Below, in pieces: positions 10,764 through 22,924 of a DNA stretch of 64,000 nt. The notes under the pieces were generated by a model, which was given only the letters and a program-made list of their open reading frames with translations, was not told the DNA's origin and did not search any database. The stretch is from assembly GCA_947179155.2 (NCBI GenBank), contig OX359266.1, positions 44,566,039-44,630,038 on the forward strand. Reading direction: 5' to 3'. This DNA comes from Hedera helix. Lineage: Eukaryota > Streptophyta > Magnoliopsida > Apiales > Araliaceae. Made by a program: the position numbers and the translations under genes. Numbering within the stretch: position 1 is the stretch's first letter; each line of letters opens with the position of its first letter.

Positions 10764-11318
10764 TGTAGCACCCATTTAAACCACAAAATAACGAATGAAA
10801 TCAAACGCCAAACACAATTAATTCAGAGAAATTACTGTAAAGACACAAGAGATTTACGTGGAAACCCAAATCGGGAAAAAATCACGGGAAAAGAGAATAA
10901 TTCACTAAAATGATGATGGTGTTTACAGATTTCTCTGGTAGTAGAGAGCTTATATGCTGGAAAATTGGTTCTGTTTTTATAAGTAAGTAATCAGTCGTTC
11001 AGTAGTCTTTTTTCTTTCCTGTCGTTTCCCTTTTATATGCCCATGCAGCCATAATTGCCAGCATTAATCAACCAAATAAACGTCTCTCTTTCAAACAACC
11101 GTTATTCCCAAGCAGTCTCTTCATATTCCAAGTAGGCTGACTTTTCTTCTTCCAAACAACCCATCCGTCCAAATGAGGAGTCCAATAACTAAATCTGCCA
11201 AGCCCAACCTAGTAATTAACATGGACCAACTGAATAATCTAATATGGGCCAACCCGAACCCGGGCCCGGGCCCAAACTATCTCAGCCCAGCAGCCATAAA
11301 ATTGTTTGTTTAAGAACA
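10764..11318 (-). repeat. 5' LTR of the Tat element (right boundary approximate)
   Basis: The inner edge is clear: TGTAGCACCC on the plus strand, preceded by the PBS region. The outer edge is less certain. Candidate CA ends are AAGAACA at 11318 or CAGCCA near 11294. On the minus strand a TATAAAA box lies at about 10974-10981. The partner LTR is outside the window, so length and TSD cannot be checked. The outer part holds a GC-rich stretch (GGCCCGGGCCCGGGTTCGGG on the minus strand). Confidence 0.6.
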
Positions 11319-12134
11319 TGGGTGGGTAATTCGATGGAGGATTTCTCACTTTGGCAATAAGTCATAAGTCATCGAAGAGAAAAAGAAGAAAGGAGCTTAT
11401 TCTGTGTTTGAATTCAAGAAATAAAATAGATAAAAGAATAAAATAAGACAAAAATAAAATGAAGAGTAGAATAATTTATTTCACTCTATCTGTAATGAGT
11501 CATTTTATACTCTCTTTTAAAAAATAAATTCATAAATTTAGGAGAAATAAAAATTATCAATTTTATTTTAATAGAATAACAAAACATAATTTATTTATTT
11601 TATAAAAATAAATTATTATATTCTCACATTCATTCTTTCGATCGAAATATGATATTAAACTTTGAAAAATCAGAGAATAGAGGGCAGCTTGATCTTTATT
11701 AGGCACATGCGCGAATCACTACTTAGTTTATTTATTGGAATAAAGAAAAGTATCTTAGAGGAGAAAGAAAAGTAGCTTAGAGGACATAGTAATATAATCT
11801 TCATAGTACCACGTGTCTTTCTCTTTGTTGGATTGGGGAAGGCAAAAAGAAAGTACGGCTTAATTGTGTCGTCAAAACTAATTAATATTTGTGTCCTTGG
11901 ATATATATTAGGAGAAATTAAAGAATAACTGTCATAAATTAGAACCTAATCCAATTTTATTTTTTATTTTTTTATGTGTAGTTATTGCGATTAAAAAAAG
12001 AAAGAAAGTCACGTGAAAAATGAGATAGAAACACTCTTATATTTAAGGATTTGTAGCTATTGCAAAGAAAATATTTATTTATATTTTAGGAATACCTTGT
12101 TAGCCGTGACCACAAAAAGTTTATATTTTACCCC
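11319..12134. other. Intergenic AT-rich DNA, no gene seen
   Basis: No open frame with recognisable similarity. AT-rich, with short stretches of near-palindromic AAATAAATT sequence at 11520-11620. Transposon debris is likely but could not be classified. Confidence 0.5.
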
Positions 12135-12782
12135 TAGGAGAAAAATAAATTGAAAATAATTGAATAATCGACCAAGTTGAATTAAACTGAACTGAATCAA
12201 ACTGAAAAATATAAAATTAATAAACCGAAAATAAATAAATAAAATAAACCGAAAATATAGCGATCGGTTTCGGTTTAAATACTAAAATCACCGAAACCGT
12301 TCGAACCGAAATATTAAATTATTTTTTCAATGTTAAGTATTTCGAAAAATACTCGTTAATAAATGTTTAATTATGATTGGAACACTAGAAAGAAAATTTG
12401 AACTCCCGTTTCATATTATGATGAAATGAATCTTGTATGTTTTTTTTCTCTTTATAAATTGAAATTAGATAGTCATGTAAATACTATTTTGCAGCCTTGT
12501 CTTATTGTTTGTACATTTAAACAACAATTTGATATATGAATGAAAAAGATCATGTCCTTATTGTTGAAAATAATTTTAAATCAAATATTTTAACATTACA
12601 AAGATATATACTAACTTTTTTCTTTATGTTTAAGTTTTATAATCGATTAAATAGATAATCAAATAAACCGATAACTAATTACGGAGTAAAAATTTGAATG
12701 ATTTTAATTTTTAATTTTTTATAATCAATTTAAATAATTTAATTATTTTTTTACACATTAAACCGAGTATTATACACCCCTA
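12135..12782. mobile_element. Possible hAT-like non-autonomous element, degraded
   Basis: The right end (GTATTATACACCCCTA) resembles the end of the hAT-like elements at 15712 and 36693. The interior is rich in CCGAAACCGAACC-type motifs (12190-12320), like those elements. The left end (TAGGAG at 12135) is a weak match and the 8-bp flanks agree at only about five positions, so this is tentative. Confidence 0.3.
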
Positions 12783-12895
12783 CTTGACCCTCTTGAACAA
12801 ACTCCACAAGTAGAATTGAGTTTCTTCAATCAAGGAAACATAACATTAACATCTTGTTGTTGGTAGAAATACAAGGATACTCATGATCCATAAAA

Positions 12896-13252
12896 ACGAT
12901 GCAGGTAACGTGTTTCTTGTGGATGATAATGATTTGACTAACAAATTAACAACAATTATTTAATAATTTTGAAACAAGTATCACATAATATCATATATTA
13001 TTTATGTATTATTATTTTAATAACGATGCAGGTAACGTGTTTCTTGTGGATGATAATGATTTGACTAACAAATTAACAACTAATTATTTAATAATTTTGA
13101 AACAAGTATCACATAATATCTTATATTATTTATGTATTATTATTTTAATATTTAAAATAAAATAATTTATTTTAAATTAAGTATTAAAATAATAATATAT
13201 GAATAATATGAGATACCATATGACAAATATCACATAAATATTTAATAATTTT
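12896..13252. repeat. Tandem duplication (about 127 bp) merging into a foldback element
   Basis: The unit ACGATGCAGGTAACGTGTTT and onward at 12896 recurs at 13023 with only a few differences over about 125 bp. The second copy then forms an inverted repeat with 13175-13252: CATAATATCTTATATTATTT at about 13111 pairs with AATAATATGAGATACCATATG at about 13202. This looks like a foldback MITE whose left arm was duplicated. Confidence 0.65.
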
Positions 13253-13484
13253 TCCACAGTAGACCTAGCTATTTCTCTCCGTGCGTCGAACTTGAAAACA
13301 TGTTTTTTTTATTGTAATAATTTAAATTTGTAAAGTACTCCGTAGCTGCCATTTCTTTGAGTGTCACTGTAACGTAATGTTTTGGAAGAACGAAAATAAA
13401 TCGTCCTACATGCATATTGTGTGTAAAAGTAGGCCCAATTTTATAAGAAGAAATATAAATACATAATAATTAAATATTATATTA

Positions 13485-13576
13485 AATATTATATTTATTT
13501 ATATTATTAAAAAATAAAATATAATAGTAAAATTTATGTTATGTTTTTTTTTAATAATATAAATAAATATAATATT
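13485..13576. repeat. Perfect 26-bp inverted repeat (AT hairpin)
   Basis: The arms 13485-13510 and 13551-13576 are exact reverse complements (AATATTATATTTATTTATAT..), extended by A/T runs, with a spacer of about 40 bp. It probably derives from a foldback MITE. Function unknown. Confidence 0.75.
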
Positions 13577-15248
13577 TGAATGTTATATATATAGACTTGT
13601 TTATTTTATAATATAAAGGAATCATGTCACTATACAATGTTTGTACAAATATTATAGTGTACCAAATCAGAGTTACATTGTTAAAATGAGATAACCCACT
13701 CTATTTAAATACATTAGTTAAAAAGTGATCCCTACAACTTTAAGCTAACATAAATATTATCTAAATTATGATGGAGCAAACGAGATTTTTAAAAAAAAAT
13801 TTAAAGCTTCGCTGTTTTAAAAATGTAAATTTTTTTATTTTGGGATGAATATGATGTAACATTATTTTTCTTCTTTGTTTGTAACAAGAACTGGATTTTA
13901 GGTTATAAAAGAATGTACAACTCATTGATAAGCTTAAATTATCAGACAACATTTTCAAGCTCAAATGCTCGATCAATAAAAATGGTGATCTAATCATCAT
14001 GCAAGGCCATATAAGAGGATTAAAGATTCTCTTTTTGGCTAGGAAAGTAAATTATACTTAAATTTCCACTTAATTTCTCACCCAAGCATAGAAATGTGAG
14101 ATTTAGGACTATCAATATCAGTTATGCTTGTCTATAAAAAAGATACTTGAGATTGAACTATTTATATTAATTTAATATAATTTTGAATTATTTCAAGTAA
14201 TCAATTATATACGAGGGAGATTTACCGACCAATATCAATAATTAATTCTATCTTCCCCTTGTAATCTTTACTGGGTTTGGAATTTCCGTCCCTATACCAA
14301 AAAAAAAAACAAAGAAGAAGAAAAATTGCACTACGTATAGATCTCGGGTTGATTCAGAGTGTGGTAGCAGACAAAGGGTAAGGTTTCATCCCTAAATCCA
14401 AAGCCAATCTCCGTCGCCGCCGTCCACCAACTCTCCTCATCTTGCCTGGATTCAAAATCAATTAAAATTTTAACCCAAAATTCTCTCATTACAGATCGAC
14501 CACTTTTGGGTTTCAAGAATAGATGAATAAGAGGGCAAAGATGAAGACGAGTACGCACCAGAAATGAACAACATGACGGAGATTGCATGCAGTGGCTCCA
14601 CTGTTGCCGGCGAACTCTAAAGCCGAGAATGAATAGATCATTTGATCCGTTCAATTGATTTGGGCTTTTGGGTTCCTAAGTTTTGTTTTTGAAGTACTTA
14701 TTTACTTCAAAATATTATTTAGTTTTTTCTTTTGAAATACTCCTTATTTAAGTAATAATTAGTTTTAGTTATTGTATAGTTTTAATAGTATTTAGCTTTA
14801 CTAGTTAATATTTATTATATTCATTTAATTACTAGGGTTAAGTTAATTATTCTAATTAAAATAAAAGTATTTCACAATAAGAATAAGTAAATGTATTTTT
14901 TTCAAGTTACATATTTTATGTGCATAAAAATGACATATACTATTGGTATGTATAAGAAAAGTCAATGAGTAGTCAAATATTATTAAAATCATGTATAACT
15001 GACACATGGCGTATTTCGAACGGAAGTTGATCAGATTAGTCAAAAGAAAGTATAATTATTTTTTTAATATACTTTGAGATAGCAATCGACGATAATCATA
15101 CAAATTCATTTCGACGTATATTTGAGAGAACAGTTTGGTCATTTATCCTAATTAGTTTCAGCTGAAACAAAAGGCCCAAAATATTTTTTTTTTATCAAAG
15201 TTTGGGCCGAACCACTGTAAGACTAGGTTGGAAAATAGGTTTTAAATT
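13577..15248. other. Intergenic DNA, no supported gene
   Basis: Open frames such as 14331-14654 on the minus strand (107 codons) have no recognisable domain. The segment 14330-14660 is less AT-rich than its surroundings and includes CGCCGCCG, so a decayed exon or promoter cannot be excluded. Otherwise AT-rich. Confidence 0.4.
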
Positions 15249-15435
15249 TTCTGTAACAAAATTTTTTTATATCTCTGTTACGAGACTTATAGCGACCATT
15301 TTTAAAGTTTATGGCGATAATTTGTCTCGTCGCCATAAAATAGAACTACGATGACGGGACAAATCGTTGTCATAGACCCTAAAAAATATCGTTATAGACC
15401 TTATAATAGAGATACAAGGAAAATTTGTTATAGTG
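15249..15435. mobile_element. CACTA-like foldback MITE
   Basis: The right end reads TTTGTTATAGTG, the reverse complement of a CACTATAACAAA terminus as in CACTA (En/Spm) elements. Its roughly 93-bp arm aligns with the left arm in inverted orientation: CTGTAACAAAATTTT..ATATCTCTGTTA against CTATAACAAATTTTCCTTGT. Both arms contain GCGAYNATTTGTC(T/C)CGTC-like blocks. The left tip has lost the first CA, and no clear 3-bp TSD is visible. Confidence 0.6.
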
Positions 15436-15703
15436 AATTTAGTCCCCGGATAATATACCTATTTTCTGGTCCAAAAGTTAGTGGTTGATCCAATAACAAA
15501 ATCTCTCTCTTAATTCTTTTTAGACGGTAGATAGAGAGAAATATTTATCCAAAAAAGAAACAAGATAACAACGAGATTTCTTCATCGATGCTGTTCTGAT
15601 TTACAAATATTATCTGATCAATTGGTTTCCACTATCGTGGAAAAGGGCCCAAATATATCTAAATCTACATTAGTTGTTGGGCTTTGAAGTTACCTCTCTT
15701 GAT

Positions 15704-16085
15704 GTTCTATCTAGGCTTGTTCAAAAACTAGTATATATTTGTTTTTCAGTACCGGTTTTGATACCGACTTTTTATGGTTCCGTAAATACCGAGTCGTACC
15801 GGTTGTACCAATTTTTTTTATAATAAATAATAATAATAATAATAATTATTATTATTATTATTATTATTATAATAGAAATGATAATTATTATAATAAAAAT
15901 AATAAAAATAAAAATAATAAAAATATTAATTTTTGATTTTTAATCGATTTTTACCGGTACCGAACTGGCTAACCGATTCGGTATACCGGTAGAACCGGTA
16001 CCGGTTTCAGTTGTTGAAATTTGATTAATTTCGGTACTGGCCCGATTCGGGCCGAAAAAATCGGTTGAACACTCCTAGTTCTACC
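15704..16085. mobile_element. hAT-like MITE (366 bp) with near-perfect 8-bp TSD
   Basis: The element 15712-16077 has terminal inverted repeats TAGGCTTGTTCAA and TTGAACACTCCTA. It is flanked by GTTCTATC (15704-15711) and GTTCTACC (16078-16085), 7 of 8 identical and the length typical of hAT. The interior holds a central palindromic AAT/ATT microsatellite (15826-15912) flanked by GGTACCGG-type motifs. The same layout is seen at 36693-37111. Confidence 0.82.
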
Positions 16086-18417
16086 CCTTCCTCTCGCCTT
16101 GCCTTACTTTCGAGTCTAAACTATTGGATGGCTTTGATTCATGGTAGTGGATTAATTATTTTTTTTTACTAAATTTAATTTGTTAACCCTTCAAACCACC
16201 AATTTTAACTGGTAAAGATTTTGATTAAAAAGAATTGTATTTATACAGTTAAGAATTGCAATTGTATAATATTTGCGTAATCAATGTTGATACAATTCAT
16301 TTTTATAGACAACCTGAATAAAATATATCCACGTTAAACTGTTTAGAATCCAAACGATCTCACATTAACAACATGACCAAAATATATATGTTGACCTAAC
16401 ATTCATAGGTTAATGTTCACATGACGCATTTGAGTTGCAGTATATTTAGGCTACTTTTGGACCGAAAGAAAAAAATAGAGGAAGGAATGAAATAATTTTT
16501 TAATATTTCAAAGACAGATTTGGATATAAATATATATACACACACATACACACATATGATTTAATTTATTTATTTTATTTTATTTTTATTACTTTTATCG
16601 AGTATGCCTTAAGTATATAATTCTATTTCATGCATGCATGTATAATAATATTGTAAATATAATTGAAATTAGAAAAAAAAATTCACAAAAAAACTTGCAA
16701 AGTGCTGTAGTGATTTAAATTTTCATGGGGATTGATATGGTTATTAGGATTTAATCCTCGTGGAGAATGGTGAATGAGGAATATTTATACCACCAGGGAA
16801 GGGATGTGATGTGCAATCCCCGCCTACCTCCCGTCCCGTCTCATTACCATTCCTACATTTATGATTTAATCTAAGACACAATCACTCAAAAAATAAGTAA
16901 TTGAAAACTAAAAGACACGTGATATTCATTAAATTGTGGTTAATCTTGCATATTTAATATATTTATTAATATGTCGCACACATTCTACAATAATTAACAT
17001 ATCAAATATCGGTTTATATAGCAACTAAAACCCTTATTACTCTAATATGGATTCAAACATGAGACCCAAAATATTAGATAAATTTAAAATTGGAATGATA
17101 AAATAAATCACAAATCCCAAATACACAACACTTGGGCTACTGTTAAGACTTTCGACTTCTCTGTTCTGACGGTTATTGTTCGAACCCGTTGAAGTATGAG
17201 TCCATCCTAACATATTGAAATGAATCTTATTTTACCATCTCTTACATGGAATGAAAATTAAAAGAATGAAATAAGTTTTCATTCAATTGAAATAGTTTAT
17301 CTACCAAAATAATTATCAAATACAATATTTTTTATTTATTTTTTTCCATTTCATTTTTTCAATATGAACTTGGCATTAATTTTTAAGTTGTACAAGGGCT
17401 CAAGCGAAATGACCGTTCCCTTTTATTGTGTATTTAACACATGGTTTATTCCTTTCTCTTCAAGCTTTTCTCTTTCCTTTATCCTAATTGTTCCCTTGAC
17501 TACGTGTCTTCCCTTTTCGTTGTTAAGCTGACCACCGGCCATGTTGTTAACATTTACCAATTCATCTCCCATATACGTACCTAGTTTCCATCTTTCATAA
17601 TCAAACACCCAACTGACTAGTTTCCATCTTTCACATTCAAACACCCAACGGACAATATATATATTATTGTACCTTCTCCTTATTATTATTATTATTATTA
17701 TTATTTATTTATTTATTTTATGAAAACACTAAAATTTTGCATTGAGTTTAGATTAACCTATGCACGTTAGTTTGACGCACCACCGCTTTGATCCCCAAAA
17801 ACCATTTGCATTCATTTAATATAGCAAGAAGAAAGAGTACTTATTGTTCAACCTCACCAAAAAGAGTACGATAATGTTTTTTGCATGCAGAAAATGAGAT
17901 AATTTCGCATGAACAATAACTTTCAAAGAGGTTGCGTATGACTCCAAAGTTGAAAAAATAAATCTCATGTGTAAACGTGTATTGTCATGACCAATTTGAG
18001 TTTATATATATATATATATATATATATTAAATTATCTCACGTATTCCGATAAGAGATTGGAATACTGTTCCATAACATGAACTTAGTTGAACAGTTTAAT
18101 TTAGATACTCATTGTACGTTTATAATATTTATAGGTTTTTTACATATATATTAAATAATAATAAGAATAATTAATTTGAAAAATGATCAATTTGACTATA
18201 AAAGTTAATGAATGATGTAGCAAACATAGAACGCTTCATTAAAAAATATCATTTTAGGTTCCAAATTATCTTGAGTCATCCCTGGATTTGGGGGACACTT
18301 TTGTCATTGCCTAAGCCCAAAAGTTCAGTTGTTGATTACAAGATTAATTCTTTGTCATAATATTAACTTTGGACTAGTTAGGATAACTTGCTGATGTTAA
18401 GATCTTCATGGAGCCAC
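16086..18417. other. Intergenic DNA upstream of CYP79, with small repeats
   Basis: No supported gene. Contains a TATA/CACA microsatellite (about 16533-16556), an ATT run (17683-17722) and a TA run (18003-18027). A tandem pair of 36 bp (17581-17616 and 17617-17652, CTAGTTTCCATCTTTCA..) also lies here. The 73-codon minus open frame at 17423-17644 covers that repeat and has no recognisable family. Confidence 0.5.
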
Positions 18418-18424
18418 TATATAA
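18418..18424 (+). promoter_or_regulatory. Candidate TATA box of the CYP79 gene
   Basis: TATATAA about 100 bp upstream of the chosen ATG at 18522, a plausible core-promoter distance. TA-rich DNA is common here, so this is a weak call. Confidence 0.4.
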
Positions 18425-18521
18425 TAACATGAACTTAGATGAACAAGGCACAACACAAAGTAACAAATATTGAAATTTAATTTTGAGAGCGAGATATCTA
18501 AACTTGCAGTACTCGAGCAGA

Positions 18522-20646
18522 ATGGAAAACAAGTCCATACCTGATCAATCCTCGATTTTTATTGATATGGGGATGGGACTTTATTTTCCATCAAATTTAT
18601 TAGCCTATTTCTCTTTTCTTCTCATCACTTTGATTTTTCCACTCGTGATGAAATACAAAACGCTGAAAAAGAAAAGCACCAAAGTTTCAACTCCTCCGGG
18701 CCCAACAGCTTTGCCCTACCTGGGATGCCTTCCGCAAATGCTCATGAACAAGCCTACTTTTCGATGGATACATAGGCTTATGGACGAAATGAACACCGAA
18801 ATACTCTGCATACGCCTCGGAAGAACCAACGTTTATGCCGTGACAAATCCCGAAATCGCCTGCGAGTTCTTGAAGCGAAACGATGCTATTTTCGCTTCAA
18901 GGCCTATTTGCATGGCCGCTGATGTCACTGCTGACGGTTACTTGACAGCGGCTCTCGGTCCTTTTGGGGAACAATGGAAGAAAATGAGGAGAATTCTCTC
19001 TTCTGAGCTGTTTTCATCATCAAGACACCGGTGGATGCATAGCAAACGAGTTGAAGAAGCAGATCACCTCATTCGATACGTCTATAACCAAGGCGGCATA
19101 GTGAATGTGAGGGTGGCTGCGCAGCATTATTGTGGGAATGTGATAAGAAAGATGATATTCGGAACTAGGTTTTTTGGGGAGGGAATGGAAGATGGTGGAC
19201 CGGGTGGTGAAGAAGTAGAGCATATCGCCGCCCTGTTTACCATTCTTAGCTACCTCTATTCTTTCTGTGTATCTGATTATTTCCCATTTTTGAGAGGTTT
19301 TGATTTAGACGGGCATGAAAAGATCATAGAAAAGGCTGTTAATAGTGTGAGGAAATACCAAGATCCCTTAATAGACGAGAGGGTTCAATTATGGGAAAAT
19401 GGTATTAGGAATCGAGAAGAGGACTTGCTTGACGTACTCATCAGCCTCAAGGATGGGAATGGCAACTGAGTTTTGTCCACACAAGAAATAAAGGCTCAAA
19501 TTGTTGTAAGACTCTCCCTCTCTCACAGAGGCCCCTGCCCTCTCCCATTGATTTTAATTTATAGTTGGACCACTGCAGTTTTGAACTGTGAGGTGTCCAA
19601 CATGCAACTCCATGCAAAATTAGTAACCTAATTTCATAAAATGCAATTATATATAATCCGGCCTGTCTATACTATACTAAACATGTTATTTGCCCATTCT
19701 GGTAAAAATTTAATTCATTGACACATGCGATATTAAGATTGTCATGATCTCACTGTCCGTAATTCATGCAAGTATATGAAAATTAAATTAAATTCATAGA
19801 ATGCAATTATTTTCTCTCTCTAACTCACACACGCACACACATATATTGGATAAAGATTCAAAGTTAATGTTGGTTGTACTCTGTTCGCTAAACAATTGAA
19901 CGGATGATATTTATAACTATCATCTGGTTTGGCATCTCCGCCAAATAATTTGGTCAGAGGCTAGTTTAAAAATTGTTTCAAGCTAAGTGGTTTCCAAAAT
20001 TCACCACTTGCAGGAGATTATGATTGCAACAGTGGACAATCCATCAAATGCCGTTGAATGGGCAATTGCTGAGATGATAAATCGACCTGAGACACTGGAA
20101 AGGGCCACAATTGAACTAGACACTGTGGTTGGAAGGGACAGACTTGTCCAAGAATCCGATATCCCACACCTGAATTACGTCAAGGCCTGCGCCAGAGAGT
20201 CCTTCCGCCTCCACCCTATTGCACCCTTTAACGTTCCTCATGTGTCCATCGCGGACTGCACTGTCGCCGGATACTTCATCCCGGAGGGAAGTCACGTGCT
20301 GCTCAGCCGCCCTGGCATCGGGCGTAACCCTAAAGCTTGGGACGAGCCACTCAAGTTCAAGCCTGAGCGCCACCTCAACGGGTGTAGCTCCAATGTGGTG
20401 CTTTCTGATCCTGAACTGAAAATATTTTCGTTTAGTACCGGAAGGCGTGGTTGTCCCGGCGTGACTCTAGGGTCTACCATGACTACTATGCTGTTGGCTA
20501 GGCTTCTTCAAGCATTCACTTGGAGTGTACCTCCCAATGTGTTCAAAATTGAACTCACCGAGTCAAAGTGTGATCTTTTTCTAGCTAAGCCGTTGCTTGC
20601 ACTTGCTAAGCCACGTTTGGCTCCAAATGTTTATGCTGCAGCTTAG
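18522..20646 (+). pseudogene. Cytochrome P450 of the CYP79 family, two exons, premature stop in exon 1
   Basis: CYP79 enzymes are ER-anchored P450s that N-hydroxylate an amino acid twice to give an aldoxime, the first step to cyanogenic glucosides, glucosinolates or volatile aldoximes. Exon 1 is 18522-19505 and exon 2 is 20014-20646, with a phase-0 intron (GTAAGA..TTGCAG). Visible: N-terminal membrane segment (residues about 22-43), PPGP hinge (58-61) and C-helix WKKMR (152-156). Exon 2 has the CYP79-type I-helix ATVDNPSNAVEW, ESFR for the ExxR motif, the CYP79 block APFNVPHV, PERH and the heme loop FSTGRRGCPG (Cys codon 20452-20454). Total length of about 538 codons fits the family. The fault is TGA at 19467-19469 (codon 316), 12 codons before the exon end. 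The truncated product would lack the I-helix and heme Cys. An upstream in-frame TTG at 18483 is not a likely start. Substrate cannot be inferred; the stop could be a sequencing error. Confidence 0.9.
19506..20013 (+). other. Intron of the CYP79 gene (508 bp)
   Basis: Donor GTAAGA at 19506; acceptor CACTTGCAG ending at 20013. Splicing joins ..KAQIV to EIMIATVDNPSN in frame. The intron sits just upstream of the I-helix, the usual position in CYP79 genes. Confidence 0.85.
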
Positions 20647-22203
20647 TTAATTGAGGATTACTTGATTATGTCCTTTTGTATCTTTGTGGTTTAATTGTAA
20701 GAAATAACTATGCATCTACACGTGTGTACTGTAACACTGTTTCTCGAATATGACAATTACATTCAGGGCCTAAATTATCTTATTTCTCTAACAGGCATAT
20801 CTAGGATTTACAAATTATCCGAGTGATTATTTTTCTTGCTCGGAAAAGTCTCTTATGCCTTTCACTGCCTTTCTAACAAAAACATTAAGGCTACCTTACT
20901 ACTCATATGAGTCATATTTAAGGGACTAAAATTTAGATTTAGGGAATATCCATAGTTATCAAGATATAGTTTGTTGTACTGCAATTGTAGCCATCATATC
21001 TGATCATAATCTTCTCCTCTTCCTTTTTGGTTGCTTATGTTATATATGAATACTTGCTCTCTTTGAAGGGAACAGTGGAAGGGACCCAAATTGTATTCCT
21101 CAATTTCTTCAACCAGAGCAGTTTTATTGCTTGGGACGTCTTGAAATTGACTTGTGATGTATATCTGAAAATAGCTGGACACTTCGGCATAGGGCTTGTG
21201 GCTAGAGAAAGTTAAGGCTTAGTAGTGGGAGTTGGGGCTGATTGTATACAAAGCAAATTTGTTTGCGTCGAAACCATATCTTGAAGTTTTTTCTACACAG
21301 AAAAACTGAAACACCGTCTTATTTGTAGTTGTTTGAGCTATTAATCTATTGTATCAAAAAATATATATTTTCATTACCTGGAATATGCCACTTGTAAACA
21401 TGTAAATTGTGATTATTGTGTATATAAAATGAAATTCAATTATTGTGTTCATCAATTTAGTCCATCCTAAAAGCTTCTTTAGCCTGGCATATTTTGTGAA
21501 TGTTTGGTAATATTTAGTGCCTATTAGTGGACATGGTTATTGATATATTTATATTAATTGATATGTTTATATTAAGTGTATGCGATCACGATCAAGTGAG
21601 CATTACACGGTTAAGCTTCCTGAATTATGGATCTTTTTTAAGAATGTAAAGGAAAAGAAAATGAGAAAATTAAGTGTAGTGCATGTTGCATAAAGATACT
21701 TCTTGATATATATATATATAAGGTCAGCACTTAATTGATGTTATATTTAAAACATAGCAATTTTCAATTGTTTGTGCACCTATTGGTATTAACACTTTTG
21801 ATTAAATATCATCATTTAGTAGAAGCCACAATTTAAATGAGAGTGTGCATGAATGTAATTGCCACCAACCAATTCGTTGTTCATTACGCTCAGACACATA
21901 AATCAAGTTAATTCTTTAGATAGTTACACATGACCGAATCTCAGGAAGATCAAAGCCTAAAATAAAGAGAAAGCGACCTGTAAGAAGGATGTATTATACC
22001 ATTTAGAAATTCTGACATTCATAAATTGAGTTCAGGGCCAGACACTCACCCTGGATGGCAAAACCACAGTACATATATCACTTGTTTGCACCCATATCAA
22101 AATCATATCTGCCAATTCCAAATCAAAAGACAAATGATTTCAGAACACTTAACAAACTGATCCAAAGTTTACAAGAGAAAAAAAAATACATGACAGCGTC
22201 TGC
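20647..22203. other. Region downstream of CYP79, no gene seen
   Basis: Includes the likely 3' UTR (about 20647-20760). The rest has no recognisable coding similarity; open frames of 60 or so codons on both strands near 21000-21215 look incidental. A short TA run lies at 21709-21720. Confidence 0.5.
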
Positions 22204-22249
22204 TGTCTTAATATGGGTTCTATTTTAGGGGCAGGCATTGATAGATTTC

Positions 22250-22640
22250 AATAAAATTTAGATGTGGAGTGTGAAGCTATTGTGATTCTTAGTCCTTCGT
22301 GTTTTGTTAAAGAGTGTGGTTTTCAAAAAAATTTGGTGGAAAGTGATTTTATTAGACGGTTCACCCATGCTAGTGTTGAACAATCTTATTTGACCTCCAT
22401 CGTCCATGATTGTACCGTGTTGGTTGGTGATTTTGAGTACGTGATTTTTTCTCATGTTTGTAGAACAGCTAATAGGGTAGCTAAGTCTTGCCGAGTTAGC
22501 TCAGGCGTTCGATTTTCATGTTCCTATTTTGTTGGTTGGAAGATACTTATCCTAGAGTTCTTCCTTTGATTGTTTCGGATATTTTAAAATAATAAAATTA
22601 TTTAGTCTTATGACTGTTTATCAACAAAAAAAAGAAGAAG
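22250..22640 (+). pseudogene. LINE-type RNase H (reverse-transcriptase-like) remnant with A-rich tail
   Basis: The plus-strand frame 22264-22500 contains SIVHDCTVLVGDFEYVIFSH followed by VCRTANRVA. This is the pattern of the C-terminal RNase H domain found at the 3' ends of plant LINEs. It is degenerate: the expected ALA helix is garbled. A 3' segment with AATAAAATTATTTAG and an A-rich end at 22625-22640 fits a LINE 3' end. Alternatively it derives from a host RNase H-like gene. Confidence 0.55.
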
Positions 22641-22924
22641 CTACAACTAAACCAAGACAAAAATCTCTTTAGCCAATATTGAAAGCGCTTTCACCTATAG
22701 ACCCATAATTCCAAACCTTGCCAAGATTCAGAAGTTCATTCCCTTATATGGACTCCGACAAGTTATTTTTAAGAACCATCAATGTACAATAAGTAAGTTC
22801 ATACCTCTGAAATTTATGATCCATGAAAGTAAAATTTAAACCAATCTATAAACAACTCTAATACTTAAAAAGAGCACATAAACACTCTTACAGTAATATA
22901 TGCACAATTATCAACTTATGCACC

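Larger units (their letters stand above)
1..11318 (-). mobile_element. Tat-lineage Ty3/gypsy LTR retrotransposon, decayed, split by a nested Athila-like element
   Basis: The order on the minus strand is LTR (10764-11318), gag (about 9103-10677), [nested element 3230-9097], zinc knuckle-protease-partial RT (1517-3229), RNase H (517-1515) and integrase (1-516). The 3' part, including the second LTR, lies left of the window. Tat assignment rests on the second, plant-specific RNase H ahead of integrase and on the CX2HX4HX4C gag knuckle. When the nested element and one TSD copy are ignored, the gag and knuckle frames are in register, so the nested insertion did not itself shift the frame. The element is not functional: the C-terminal half of RT is deleted near 1515-1530 and a 1-nt frameshift lies in the C run at 511-516. 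Confidence 0.93.

Noticed and set aside
11250..11275. GGGCCCGGGCCCGGGTT as a telomere-like or G-quadruplex element
   Set aside because: Too short and not a telomeric repeat; lies in or beside the Tat LTR end.
14331..14654. 107-codon minus-strand open frame
   Set aside because: No recognisable domain, no splice or promoter context; composition alone is not enough to call a gene.
15739..15936. Asn/Tyr-rich 65-codon frame
   Set aside because: Translation of the AAT/ATT microsatellite inside a hAT-like MITE.
20116..20373. Antisense and alternate-frame open frames over CYP79 exon 2
   Set aside because: Shadows of the conserved coding frame; no independent similarity.
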